Assembly (NCBI GenBank): GCA_012518455.1 | Contig: JAAYSA010000030.1 | Coordinates: forward strand, 1-39,591 | Reading direction: 5' to 3' | Source: Erysipelotrichaceae bacterium | GTDB lineage: Bacteria; Bacillota_I; Bacilli_A; RFN20; CAG-826 | DNA length: 39,591 nt | In this document: positions 1-13,474 of the stretch, piece by piece | How the letters are laid out: each line of letters opens with the position of its first letter | Position numbering within the stretch: the stretch's first letter is position 1 | The notes under the pieces: model-generated | Databases searched by the model: none | What the model saw: only the letters and a program-made list of their open reading frames with translations | Told to the model about the DNA's origin: nothing | Program-made: the position numbers and the translations under genes

Positions 1-3137
<3,137 letters not shown>

Positions 3138-3166
3138 TTGTATAATCAAATAATGAGGTCTAAATT

Positions 3167-3463
3167 ATGGATAATATTACAAAAGAACAAATAAAAAAAA
3201 TAGCAAACAGCATGTATCTTTCTTTAACTGATCAAGAAATTGATGCTCTTTTTGTGGAATTCCCCTCTTTTTTGCATAAAATTGAACTTTTAAATGATGT
3301 TGATGGTATTGATGAATGTGATGAAATGGTTTTTCCCTTTGAAGGACAATTAGGGGATCTTCATGAAGACAAAGAAGGTGAACCTTTAACTAAAAAAGAA
3401 GTACTTGAACTTGCTTCAAAAACAAAAGCAGATCAAATTTCACTTCCAAAGGTGGTGAAATAA
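3167..3463 (+). CDS. gatC: Asp-tRNA(Asn)/Glu-tRNA(Gln) amidotransferase subunit C
   Basis: Small belt-like subunit that stabilises the GatA-GatB interface in the GatCAB enzyme, which makes Gln-tRNA(Gln) and/or Asn-tRNA(Asn) by transamidation. It has 98 aa, the usual size, beginning MDNITKEQIKKIANS and ending in a lysine-rich tail. It sits 29 bases after ligA and shares one base with gatA (TAATG), so the three subunits form a unit. A TATAAT hexamer at 3141-3146 with a poor -35 could be a weak internal promoter. Identity rests on length and position as well as sequence. Confidence 0.93.
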   Translation: MDNITKEQIKKIANSMYLSLTDQEIDALFVEFPSFLHKIELLNDVDGIDECDEMVFPFEGQLGDLHEDKEGEPLTKKEVLELASKTKADQISLPKVVK

Positions 3464-4896
3464 TGAAATACGAACAATTGACAATTATTGAACTCCATAA
3501 TCTATATGTCTCCAAAAAAACAACTCCATTAAAAGTAGTTGAATATCTTATAGAATTAATTAAAAATGACGAACATAATTTCATGGAAGCAAATATGTTT
3601 GAAGATGCTATAAAGTTTGCAAAGAATATAGGTGAAGTTGAAAAAGATAATTTATTATGGGGCGTTCCATTTTTAATTAAAGATAATATAGCAACAAAAG
3701 GTGTAATAACAAGTGCAAGTAGTAAGATTCTTTCTAATTATGTTTCACCTTTTGATGCAACGATGATAAAGAAGTTAAGAGTCCTAAAAGCAATTCCGTT
3801 AGGAAAAACGACAATGGATGAATTTGCAATGGGTGGGAAAGGCACAACCTCCCATAACGGATTTACATATAACCCCCTAGATAAGACTAAAACAAAAATA
3901 ATGGGAGGATCTAGTTCGGGAAGTGCTGCAGCTGTAACTGCTCCCGTTGTTCCATTTGCATTAGCAAGCGATACTGGTGATTCAATTAGAAAACCAGCAA
4001 GTTATGGAGGTATAGTTGGTTTTAAACCTTCATGGGGACGTATATCTAGATATGGTTTATTTTCTTTTGCTCCTTCAATGGATCATGCTGGTTATTTCAC
4101 CAGGTCTGTAATTGATGCGGCAGTGTTATTAGAAGCCCTAGCAGGTCATGATGAAAACGATCCGACAAGTTCAAAAAATAATGTTGAAGAATATACAAAA
4201 AACCTTACAAATTCCAATCCAAAATATCAAATTGCAGTTATAAAAGGAATAATTGATAATGTTTTAGATGAAAATTTGAAGACTTTATTTAATAAATCCA
4301 TCAAAGAGTTAAAAGCGTTAGGGCATGAGGTTGAAGTTGTTGATATGCCTTTAACCTTACTTAGAGCAATATTTCCAACTTATTTTGTTATAAGTTGTGC
4401 TGAAGCTTCAAGTAATACCGCTTGTTTTGATGGAGTTAACTTTGGTCTTCGTTTAAAAGGCGACACATATGAAGAAATTGTAGCGAGGACACGTAGTGAA
4501 TTATTTTCATTACAAATAAAGAAAAGAATTATTTTCGGTGCATATGCTTTAGCAAAAGAAAATAAAAATGAGGCTTATTTAAGAGCCCAGCGTTCTAGAA
4601 GAAAGATTGTTAAATATATAAATAATCTTTTTATAAAATATCATTTTATATATTTGCCAGCTGCACCATCAGTCGCACCAGCATTTAATGAACAAAATGA
4701 TGACGATAATTTTGCTATTGCAGATAATCATCTAGCAATAGCTAATTTTGGTGGTTATCCCTCTATTACTATTCCACTTGGTGAAATAATGGGTCTTCCC
4801 CTAGGAGTTAATTTTACTGGTAGGCCATTTGAGGAAAAAAGTTTATTTAATATTGCTTATCAACTAGAGCAAATAACAAAAAGGAAAGGAGTGTAG
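3463..4896 (+). CDS. gatA: Asp-tRNA(Asn)/Glu-tRNA(Gln) amidotransferase subunit A
   Basis: Glutaminase subunit of GatCAB, an amidase-signature enzyme that releases ammonia from glutamine. The Ser-cisSer-Lys triad is visible: Lys about 73 in FLIKDNIATKG, the GGSSSGSAAAV segment near residue 150, and nucleophile Ser about 174 in SDTGDSIRKPAS. Two glycines of the common motifs are changed (GGSSGGS to GGSSSGS, DTGGS to DTGDS). I believe this occurs in a subgroup of Firmicutes, so it is unlikely to mean loss of activity. Length 477 aa is normal. It overlaps gatC by one base and lies 3 bases before gatB. Confidence 0.95.
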   Translation: MKYEQLTIIELHNLYVSKKTTPLKVVEYLIELIKNDEHNFMEANMFEDAIKFAKNIGEVEKDNLLWGVPFLIKDNIATKGVITSASSKILSNYVSPFDATMIKKLRVLKAIPLGKTTMDEFAMGGKGTTSHNGFTYNPLDKTKTKIMGGSSSGSAAAVTAPVVPFALASDTGDSIRKPASYGGIVGFKPSWGRISRYGLFSFAPSMDHAGYFTRSVIDAAVLLEALAGHDENDPTSSKNNVEEYTKNLTNSNPKYQIAVIKGIIDNVLDENLKTLFNKSIKELKALGHEVEVVDMPLTLLRAIFPTYFVISCAEASSNTACFDGVNFGLRLKGDTYEEIVARTRSELFSLQIKKRIIFGAYALAKENKNEAYLRAQRSRRKIVKYINNLFIKYHFIYLPAAPSVAPAFNEQNDDDNFAIADNHLAIANFGGYPSITIPLGEIMGLPLGVNFTGRPFEEKSLFNIAYQLEQITKRKGV

Positions 4897-4899
4897 TCT

Positions 4900-6330
4900 A
4901 TGAATTTTGAAGCAGTAATTGGATTAGAAATCCATGTTGAATTAAAAACTAAAACTAAAATGTTTTCTAGAGCACCAATAGATTTTAAAGCTGAACCAAA
5001 TACTTTAGTTACTCCAATCGACTTAGCACTTCCTGGGACATTACCACTTGTAAATAAAAAAGCAGTTATTTTTGCCATTCGCGTTTCTAATGCTCTTCAC
5101 ATGAAAATAGATCATTTAATTAGATTTGATCGAAAAAATTATTTCTATAGTGATTTACCTAAAGGTTATCAAATAACTCAAGATCGTTATCCGATTGGTA
5201 GTGAAGGATATATTGATTTAGAAGTCGAAGACAAAATTAAAAGAGTTAGAATTCAACGATTGCACTTAGAAGAAGATACTGCAAAACAACTTCATATTGG
5301 TAATGAAACACTAATTGATTATAATCGTGCAGGAATTCCGCTTATTGAAATTGTTACGTATCCTGATATACGTTCTGGCAAAGAAGCGTCTTCCTATATA
5401 GAAAAGATTCGCCAAATTGTTACGTTTAGTGATGTTAGTGATGGCAAAATGGAAGAAGGTTCATTACGATGTGATGTTAATATTTCGTTGCGACCATATG
5501 GCGCAACTACTTTTGGTGAGAAAGTAGAAATTAAAAACCTTAACTCAATAAGTAATGTTGAAAAAGCTATTAATCTTGAGATTAAAAGACAAGAAAAAAT
5601 TCTTTTAAAAGGTGAAAAAGTAATTGCGGAAACAAGAAGATATGATGATAGTATTAAAGATACTGTTTCAATGCGATCGAAAGATGAAACTATAGATTAT
5701 AAATATTTTCCAGAAACAAATATATTACCTATTAAACTTAGTGATGCTTTCGTAAATGAAGCAATTGCAACTTGCCCTGAATTAGCAGATAAAAAGAAAA
5801 AAAGATATATTGAAGAATATTCATTATCTGATTATGATGCAGACATTTTGCTTTTAGATAAATATAATGCTGCCTATTTTGATGAAGCGGTCAAATTTAC
5901 TTCTTTTTATAAGACCTTAAGTAACTGGGTTACAGTAGAAATTGCAACATATCTAAATAGTGAACAAATATGTATTAGTGATTTCCCAATTGAGCCAAAA
6001 CGCATTGCTCTTTTAGTTAATTTAATTGAAAGCGGTGATGTTAGCAACAAGCAAGCTAGAGATATTTTTACTATTATGTTAAATAGTACTGACGAACCAT
6101 TAAACATTGCAAAAACGCATAATTTAATGCAAATTAGTGATGAAAATTTAATTTTGGAAACCATCAGAATCGTTCTAAAAGAAAACAAAGGCGCCATTGA
6201 AGATTATCGCGCCGGTAAAGATAGAGCATTTGGTTTTTTAATTGGAAAGATTATGGGTAAATCCCGCGGGAAATTTAATCCTACTTTAACAAGCAAACTT
6301 CTTAAGCAAGAAATAGACAAAAACGAATAA
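4900..6330 (+). CDS. gatB: Asp-tRNA(Asn)/Glu-tRNA(Gln) amidotransferase subunit B
   Basis: tRNA-binding and kinase subunit of GatCAB: it phosphorylates the misacylated Glu or Asp and adds the ammonia delivered from GatA. It has 476 aa, with the N-terminal signature EAVIGLEIHVELKTKTKMFS, the FDRKNYFYSDLPKGYQI block, the Mg/ATP region LHLEEDTAKQLH and DYNRAGIPLIEIV, and a C-terminal YqeY-like tail domain (KIMGKSRGKFNP). A ribosome binding site AAGGAG lies 5' of the ATG. It ends one base before the convergent M28 peptidase gene with no clear terminator between them. Confidence 0.97.
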   Translation: MNFEAVIGLEIHVELKTKTKMFSRAPIDFKAEPNTLVTPIDLALPGTLPLVNKKAVIFAIRVSNALHMKIDHLIRFDRKNYFYSDLPKGYQITQDRYPIGSEGYIDLEVEDKIKRVRIQRLHLEEDTAKQLHIGNETLIDYNRAGIPLIEIVTYPDIRSGKEASSYIEKIRQIVTFSDVSDGKMEEGSLRCDVNISLRPYGATTFGEKVEIKNLNSISNVEKAINLEIKRQEKILLKGEKVIAETRRYDDSIKDTVSMRSKDETIDYKYFPETNILPIKLSDAFVNEAIATCPELADKKKKRYIEEYSLSDYDADILLLDKYNAAYFDEAVKFTSFYKTLSNWVTVEIATYLNSEQICISDFPIEPKRIALLVNLIESGDVSNKQARDIFTIMLNSTDEPLNIAKTHNLMQISDENLILETIRIVLKENKGAIEDYRAGKDRAFGFLIGKIMGKSRGKFNPTLTSKLLKQEIDKNE

Positions 6331-6331
6331 C

Positions 6332-7723
6332 TTAAATATTATAACCTAAGTAATATAGTGCTGCTGATAGGTGTTTTTCTAGTGTAGATTCACTAATATA
6401 TTCTATGGTGTCATTAAGGGTATGATAGTATGTAGTGTCATAGTGACATATTGTAAATGAATTTATAGTATACATTGATAGCGCATAATGGTCTGAAACC
6501 TCTTGATTTGGTCCAAAAGAATAGGCTGAAATATCAAATTTTTCAAAAATTTGAGTTAGTCTATTTTTTGTTGCGTTCGTATACAAACCAAAAATTTCTA
6601 AATTACTAGCATTATCGGCAATAGATCCAATCATATCTAAATTTAAAACTAATTTTAAGTTTTGACTTAATGGTAATGCGGGGTCACTGGGGTAAAAGTT
6701 ACTTCCAAGTAGACCAGCCTCTTCGCTGTTATATGCTGCAAAAACGATGTTAATTTTTAATTCATCACGAACTTCTGATAAAATTTTAGCTAATTGAAGC
6801 ATGCCTGCAGTGCCACTTGCATTATCAAGAGCGCCCGGAAAATATTGATGATCTTTTTCTCCATATCGCCCAAGGTGATCTAAATGAGCTGAAATTACTA
6901 TATGTCCATCATTAACTGCTTTACCACCACGCAAAATACCAATGACATTATTCATTGTTCTTCCTGAGATATCGTAATTCCAATTGATGCGAATTTTCTT
7001 TTGTTCGTTCAAGTAATCCAATTCAATGTTTTCCATCATTCTAGTAGAAATATATATTTTGAAACCGTTTGTCATATCGGTATTGAAATAATTACCACTA
7101 CCATATTCCACAAATGGAAAATAATCATTTGATATAGGAATTAAATATTTGTAATTATCATAGAATGAAGGAATTGAGTTCCTTGGTGCAATTAATATTG
7201 TGTTTTCATCTGCTTCCTCTACATTAAAAGTGTAATTAAGATCATATTCAGCACTTTCTGGAACCTCAAAGGGAATTAACTTCCAATCAAAACTGTATTC
7301 ATATTCTGTTTTTTCTAATGTTGATTCATTGTAAGTATATAATGTTGGATACGACATTGGGATTTTCGTGCATTTTTGATAAAACGGTTGAAAATAAGTG
7401 TCGTCTTTATATGGCTCTAAACCAAGCATTTCAAAACGGTTAGCTACAAATTGAGTTGCCAATTCATTACCTTCAGTACCAGGATTGCGACCACCTAGCT
7501 CACTAGATGCTAAATATTCAATATCATTTTTAACTTCAGTAGCATTAATAGAATCAACTAAATTTAATCTAGGCTCATTAGTTGATTCACTTGTAGTATC
7601 ACTAATAGTTTCAGAGGTACCACTACTAGAATCAGAAATAGAGGAAGATGGGTTAACATGTTTGCTACATCCAGAAGTGATAAGAAGAAGTAATATAAGT
7701 AAGAATTTGTTTTGGGTTTTCAT
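6332..7723 (-). CDS. Secreted lipoprotein, M28-family zinc aminopeptidase
   Basis: Predicted cell-surface metallopeptidase. The N-terminus MKTQNKFLLILLLLITSGC is a lipoprotein signal with lipobox ITSGC, followed by a Ser/Thr-rich linker (residues about 24-50). The M28 co-catalytic zinc ligands and acid/base are visible: HLDH, ALDNASGTAG, YNSEEAGLLG, LNLDMIG and YYHTLNDT. The domain belongs with aminopeptidase Y/S-like M28 enzymes. The region before the peptidase core may hold a PA-like insert. It runs opposite to its neighbours and does not belong to either operon. Natural substrate unknown; scavenging of peptides is a reasonable guess. Confidence 0.9.
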   Translation of the reverse strand: MKTQNKFLLILLLLITSGCSKHVNPSSSISDSSSGTSETISDTTSESTNEPRLNLVDSINATEVKNDIEYLASSELGGRNPGTEGNELATQFVANRFEMLGLEPYKDDTYFQPFYQKCTKIPMSYPTLYTYNESTLEKTEYEYSFDWKLIPFEVPESAEYDLNYTFNVEEADENTILIAPRNSIPSFYDNYKYLIPISNDYFPFVEYGSGNYFNTDMTNGFKIYISTRMMENIELDYLNEQKKIRINWNYDISGRTMNNVIGILRGGKAVNDGHIVISAHLDHLGRYGEKDHQYFPGALDNASGTAGMLQLAKILSEVRDELKINIVFAAYNSEEAGLLGSNFYPSDPALPLSQNLKLVLNLDMIGSIADNASNLEIFGLYTNATKNRLTQIFEKFDISAYSFGPNQEVSDHYALSMYTINSFTICHYDTTYYHTLNDTIEYISESTLEKHLSAALYYLGYNI

Positions 7724-7770
7724 ATAGTTAATCTCTTTTCTCTATATATAATATTACAAAAGAAGAAAAT

Positions 7771-7800
7771 TATATAGTAAAAGCAACGCTTTACTATATA
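7771..7800. repeat. Inverted repeat between divergent M28 peptidase and queT
   Basis: TATATAGTAAAAGC, loop AAC, GCTTTACTATATA: a 13-bp stem with one bulged A. It sits midway in the divergent intergenic region, just upstream of the proposed queT -35. On the minus strand it is followed by ATTTTCTTCTTTTG, so it could act as a weak terminator or attenuator there; as DNA it could be an operator. No family assigned. Confidence 0.5.
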
Positions 7801-7801
7801 C

Positions 7802-7830
7802 TTAACTTTGATTTATCTTTATCTTATATT
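7802..7830 (+). promoter_or_regulatory. Probable promoter of the queuosine operon
   Basis: TTAACT, 17-base spacer, TATATT. It lies directly downstream of the inverted repeat. The resulting leader would be about 40 bases, too short for a preQ1 riboswitch plus expression platform, and I see no preQ1-I core. Confidence 0.45.
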
Positions 7831-7876
7831 AAAATATGAATACATAATTTGAATTAAAGGAATGCAAGCATTAAAT

Positions 7877-9503
<1,627 letters not shown>

Positions 9504-9504
<1 letters not shown>

Positions 9505-10532
9505 TGGATATTGAAGTTTTTAATTATAATCTTCCTATGGAGCTAATTGCACAGTATCCTTCAAAAAAACGAGATCATTCACGTATGCTTGTTTTAAACA
9601 AAACAAAAAACACGATTGAGGATCATTATTTCTATAATATTCTTGATTTCCTTCGTCCTGGTGATGTTTTAGTAAGAAATAATTCGCGTGTTATTCCTGC
9701 TAGACTTTTTGGATTAAAAGAAGGAACTGGAGCAAAAGTAGAAGTACTCCTTTTACATTTGGTTGATAAAGACACATACGAATGTTTAGTAGGCAACGCT
9801 AAAGTTATAAAAAAAGGAACTGTAGTTAATTTTTCATCTGAACTTAAAGCTACATGTGTTGAAGTAAAGGATGAAGGTCTTAGGCATTTAAAGTTTTCAT
9901 ATGAAGGTATTTTTATAGAAGTTTTAGAAAGAGTTGGATTAACTCCCCTTCCCCCATACATCAAAGATGATAAAGATAAATATTCTCACTATCAAACTGT
10001 ATATGCAAAAGTAAATGGCAGTGCTGCAGCACCAACAGCAGGCTTCCATTTTACTAACGAGTTAATAGAGAAAATTAAAGAAAAGAAGGTTGAAATACTT
10101 GATATAACGCTTCATGTTGGATTAGGTACTTTTAGACCAGTTTCAGTAAAGAAAACGGAAGATCATATTATGCATGAAGAGTATTATATGATTGATGAAA
10201 TAACAGCAAACAAACTTAATGAAGCTAAGAAGAAAAACCGTCGAATTATTGCTGTTGGAACTACTACTGTTCGTGTATTAGAATCTAGTTTTGCAAAATT
10301 CGGCCGCTTTTTGCAGGAAAATAGTTCAACAAAACTTTTTATTACACCAGGATATAAGTTTAAAGCCATTGATGCACTAATTACTAATTTTCATCTGCCT
10401 AAATCGACATTATTGATGCTCGTTAGTGCTTTTAGTGGACTTGATTTTACAATGGAGGCATATAAGCACGCAATTGAAGAGAAATACCGTTTCTTTTCTT
10501 TTGGTGATGCGATGTTTATTTATGAAGATTAA
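9504..10532 (+). CDS. queA: S-adenosylmethionine:tRNA ribosyltransferase-isomerase
   Basis: Transfers and isomerises the ribosyl part of SAM onto preQ1-tRNA to give epoxyqueuosine. It has 342 aa. Conserved blocks are visible: YNLPMELIAQYPSKKRDHSR, LVRNNSRVIPARL, GSAAAPTAGFHFT, TLHVGLGTFRPV, AVGTTTVRVLES and LITNFHLPKSTLLMLVSAF. It lies between tgt (1-base overlap) and queH (11-base overlap). Confidence 0.98.
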
Positions 10533-11145
10533 TTATGATTTAGTTGCACAAAAAGAAATGGAACGTTTAAAACAAGAAGGAAAACGCCCTACTTTAGCTT
10601 TACATGTTTGTTGTGCTCCATGCTCTTCATATAGTTTGCTTATGTTAACAAATACTTTTGATGTAACTGTTATTTATACAAATAGCAATATATATCCGCA
10701 AGATGAATTTAATAAAAGAGCAAAAGAAGCAGAAAGGTTTATTGAATTATTTAACAAAGAACATAATCAAAATGTAAATTTTATTCTTGCGCCCTATGAA
10801 CATGATGCATTTATGGAAGAACTTAAGCCATATAAGGATGAAATAGAAGGCGGAGCTCGTTGCGTGCTTTGCTATAAAAAAAGATTAATAGAGGCATTTG
10901 AATTTGCTAAAGTTCATAACATAGAATATGTAACTACTACACTAACGATTTCTCCTCATAAAAACAGTGAAATAATTAATAAAATAGGTGAAACATTAGA
11001 AAAACAATACTATCCCATTCGTTATTTTTATTCTGACTTTAAGAAACGAAACGGTAATCTTATCGCAAAAAGATTTAAAGAAAAGTATAATCTCTATCAA
11101 CAAAACTACTGTGGTTGTGAGTATTCAATAAGAGACGAAAAGTAA
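10522..11145 (+). CDS. queH: Epoxyqueuosine reductase QueH
   Basis: Catalyses the last step to queuosine, reducing epoxyqueuosine in tRNA. It is the non-cobalamin, metal-binding alternative to QueG (formerly DUF208). Cysteine motifs: HVCCAPCSSYS, GGARCVLCYKKR and YCGCEYS, as expected for the Fe-S and metal ligands. The track extends upstream to 10426 inside queA; I start at the ATG within the queA end (MKINYDL, 207 aa), which overlaps queA by 11 bases. No strong ribosome binding site is seen, so coupling to queA is likely. Confidence 0.93.
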   Translation: MKINYDLVAQKEMERLKQEGKRPTLALHVCCAPCSSYSLLMLTNTFDVTVIYTNSNIYPQDEFNKRAKEAERFIELFNKEHNQNVNFILAPYEHDAFMEELKPYKDEIEGGARCVLCYKKRLIEAFEFAKVHNIEYVTTTLTISPHKNSEIINKIGETLEKQYYPIRYFYSDFKKRNGNLIAKRFKEKYNLYQQNYCGCEYSIRDEK

Positions 11146-11295
11146 TCATTTTTCACGATTTTGTGACAAAAAATTATGCCAAGCAGCCATTTTTTTGTTT
11201 ATTAAATAAGGAAGTTTTTGCCAATATTTTTAATGAAAAAAAACGATGTTAAAAAGGGAACCTATTAATAAATATTAATTTATGTAAATATTTGC
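11146..11295. other. AT-rich intergenic stretch between queH and the S10 promoter
   Basis: No coding potential noticed. It contains an A-tract/T-tract pair (AAAAAAT near 11168 and ATTTTTT near 11189) that could form a weak U-tailed hairpin ending the queuosine operon, plus further A- and T-runs upstream of the S10 promoter that may act as an UP-like element. No strong terminator is visible. Confidence 0.35.
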
Positions 11296-11325
11296 TTGAC
11301 ATTACACACGCGAAAGGGGTATTCT
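11296..11325 (+). promoter_or_regulatory. Promoter of the S10-spc-alpha superoperon
   Basis: TTGACA, 18-base spacer, TATTCT, preceded by an AT-rich region. It is the strongest sigma-A type promoter match in the window and sits about 126 bases before rpsJ, after which the genes run without a break to the rplQ terminator. Confidence 0.8.
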
Positions 11326-11451
11326 ATTCAAGGTTGTCGCCTGTGATGAAATGCGAGGTTACCGATACACCTACAACCGTTGTCATGAAGTGTCACGGAG
11401 AATTCGCATCGAGCAGGAAATAACTAAAGTAGAAACAAAGGAGGAAAATTC
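11326..11451 (+). promoter_or_regulatory. Structured 5' leader of the S10 operon
   Basis: Untranslated leader of about 120 bases. Two mutually overlapping pairings can be seen: GGTTGT (11332-11337) with ACAACC (11373-11378), and ATGCGA (11351-11356) with TCGCAT (11404-11409). The second reaches close to the AAAGGAGG site of rpsJ. S10 leaders that sense L4 are known in bacteria; assigning this leader to that role is inference. Confidence 0.55.
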
Positions 11452-11757
11452 ATGGCAAAAAAAATCAGGGTACGCTTACAATCCTATGATCACGCTCTGC
11501 TTGATGATGCAGTTAGCAAGATTGTAAAAAGCACAATTGAAAGTGGTGCCAAAGTAATTGGCCCAATTCCGCTACCAACGGAAAAACAAGTGTACACCGT
11601 CTTAAGAGCAGTTCATAAGGACAAAGACGCTCGTGAACAATTCGAAATTCGGACACATAAAAGACTTATCGATATCGAAAATCCAACCAAGAAGACTGTC
11701 GAAGTTCTTCGCAAATTCGAACTTCCAGCAGGTGTGGACATCGATATCAAATTATAG
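11452..11757 (+). CDS. rpsJ: 30S ribosomal protein S10
   Basis: Component of the 30S head and, as NusE, a partner of NusB in antitermination. It has 101 aa, with family blocks [27 protein letters not shown] and [15 protein letters not shown]. First gene of the superoperon, with AAAGGAGG before the ATG. Stop TAG lies 9 bases before the rplC start. Confidence 0.98.
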   Translation: MAKKIRVRLQSYDHALLDDAVSKIVKSTIESGAKVIGPIPLPTEKQVYTVLRAVHKDKDAREQFEIRTHKRLIDIENPTKKTVEVLRKFELPAGVDIDIKL

Positions 11758-11766
11758 GAGGGACTT

Positions 11767-12447
11767 ATGAAAGCAGTAATTGGACGCAAAATGGGTATGA
11801 CCCAAGTATTCGCCGAAGATGGCACTCAATATGCTGTCACTGTCGTTGAAGTCTTACCTAATGTAGTCACCCAAATTAAAACTGAGGAAACTGATGGATA
11901 TAACGCAATCCAAGTTGGCTACCAAGATAAAAAAGTTAGCCCACATAACCTCACCAAACCACTTAAAGGACATTTTGAAAAAGCAAAAGTTAGTCCAAAA
12001 CAAGTGATTAAAGAATTACCTTACGAAAATGTTGCTGACTTTACACTCGGCCAAGAAATCACAATTGACATCTTCGAAGATGGCGATGTAGTAGATGTAA
12101 TAGGCGTAAGTAAAGGCAAAGGATTCACCGGTGCAGTTAAGCGCTGGAATCAAGCACTTGGCCCAGCCGCTCACGGCTCAGGTTATCACCGCGGTCAAGG
12201 TTCAATGGCAAGAGGAGGTATTATCCCTCGCATCTTACCAGGCAAAAGAATGGCAGGACATCATGGCGATAAACAAGCAACTGTCCAAAACCTACAAATC
12301 GTAAAGGTTATCAAGGAAAAGAATGCTCTTCTTATTAAAGGAGCAATTCCAGGACCTAAATACTCAATCATCACCGTACGCTCTGCGATTAAGCAACAAC
12401 TAAAAAAACGTGAAGTTAAACCATTACTTAATCGCACTGCCGAATAA
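11767..12447 (+). CDS. rplC: 50S ribosomal protein L3
   Basis: Early-assembly 23S rRNA binder near the peptidyl transferase centre. It has 226 aa, slightly longer than the usual 205-215. MKAVIGRKMGMTQVF start, the central loop WNQALGPAAHGSGYHRGQGS and the KRMAGHHGDKQ region that reaches toward the catalytic centre are all present. The last roughly 15 residues (QLKKREVKPLLNRTAE) form a basic tail. Confidence 0.97.
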   Translation: MKAVIGRKMGMTQVFAEDGTQYAVTVVEVLPNVVTQIKTEETDGYNAIQVGYQDKKVSPHNLTKPLKGHFEKAKVSPKQVIKELPYENVADFTLGQEITIDIFEDGDVVDVIGVSKGKGFTGAVKRWNQALGPAAHGSGYHRGQGSMARGGIIPRILPGKRMAGHHGDKQATVQNLQIVKVIKEKNALLIKGAIPGPKYSIITVRSAIKQQLKKREVKPLLNRTAE

Positions 12448-12470
12448 TTAACAAAAGGAGGTAAGTGAAT

Positions 12471-13115
12471 ATGAGTGAAACAAAACCCAAAACAATCACC
12501 TATCCTGTTGTTAATCAAGAAGGTGATAAAGTCTCTACAATTCGTCTAAATAGCGAAGTCTTCGGGGTAGAAGTACACGAAGATGCTATGCACCGCGCAG
12601 TGAATGTATATTTAGCAAATCGTAGACAAGCAACAGCAAAAACAAAAACACGAAGCGAAGTCCGTGGCGGTGGTAAAAAACCATGGCGTCAAAAAGGAAC
12701 AGGCCGTGCAAGAGCAGGTAGTAGAAGAAGCCCAATCTGGGTCGGCGGTGGAACTATCTTTGGTCCGACCGGCAACCAAAACTACCGTCTTAATATGAAT
12801 AAGAAGGAACATACACTAGCTCTAAAAAGTGCCCTCTCGCTTATCGTAAAAGAAAAACGACTTATCGTAGTTGATGAAGAAATGGAAATCGAACCAAAAA
12901 CACGCCTCGCGGTTCAATTACTTAAAAACCTTGGGGCAGTAGGCAAAGTTATGATCGTTGTTGAAGACAATGTAAATCTATTACGTGCTGTTGGTAATCT
13001 CCAAAATGTTATCGCAGTAGAAGTTCATGACGTTTCTGTTTATGATCTACTAAATACTGACTTCATCATCTTCGAAAAAGCAACTCTAAAAGCATTTGAA
13101 GGAGGTCTAGTCTAA
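12471..13115 (+). CDS. rplD: 50S ribosomal protein L4
   Basis: Lines the peptide exit tunnel and in many bacteria represses its own S10 operon. The track begins at GTG 12465, only 3 bases from AGGAGG. ATG 12471 has a 9-base spacing and is the better start (214 aa, MSETKPKT). The tunnel loop VRGGGKKPWRQKGTGRARAGSRRSPIW is present. The stop shares one base with rplW (TAATG). Confidence 0.97.
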   Translation: MSETKPKTITYPVVNQEGDKVSTIRLNSEVFGVEVHEDAMHRAVNVYLANRRQATAKTKTRSEVRGGGKKPWRQKGTGRARAGSRRSPIWVGGGTIFGPTGNQNYRLNMNKKEHTLALKSALSLIVKEKRLIVVDEEMEIEPKTRLAVQLLKNLGAVGKVMIVVEDNVNLLRAVGNLQNVIAVEVHDVSVYDLLNTDFIIFEKATLKAFEGGLV

Positions 13116-13456
13116 TGGCAAGAAAGAAAAGAACTGCAAGAACAAGAGAAAAAAGCCGTGTCGCGACTGTTGAACAATTTGATTTAATTATTCGCCCAGT
13201 CATTACTGAAAAAACAATGCTCTTAATGCAAGATTTAAATAAAGTCACGGTTGAAGTCCCACGCTCTGCAAATAAAACTGCAATTAAAGACGCCTTCGAA
13301 GCTGTCTTTGGAGTCGAAGTTGTCGATGTAAGAACTTCAATAGTTAATTCAAAACCAAAAAGACGCGGTGGTCGCTATGACGGCCGCACAAATATCGTGA
13401 AGAAAGCAATTGTTACCGTAAAAGACGGCGAAGCAATTGATTTATTCAAAGAATAA
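13115..13456 (+). CDS. rplW: 50S ribosomal protein L23
   Basis: Sits at the tunnel exit and is the docking site for trigger factor and SRP. It has 113 aa; the core DLIIRPVITEKTMLLMQDLNKVT starts about residue 25, so there is a basic N-terminal extension of roughly 20 residues (ARKKRTARTREKSR) compared with the usual ~95-aa protein. The tunnel loop KRRGGRYDGRTNIVKKA is normal. Its start overlaps the rplD stop by one base, after a GGAGGT site in rplD. Confidence 0.96.
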   Translation: MARKKRTARTREKSRVATVEQFDLIIRPVITEKTMLLMQDLNKVTVEVPRSANKTAIKDAFEAVFGVEVVDVRTSIVNSKPKRRGGRYDGRTNIVKKAIVTVKDGEAIDLFKE

Positions 13457-13474
13457 GGGAAGGAGATATAGATT

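Noticed and set aside
12465-12470. GTG start of rplD given by the ORF track
   Set aside because: It is only 3 bases from the AGGAGG site; ATG 12471 has proper spacing and matches the family start.
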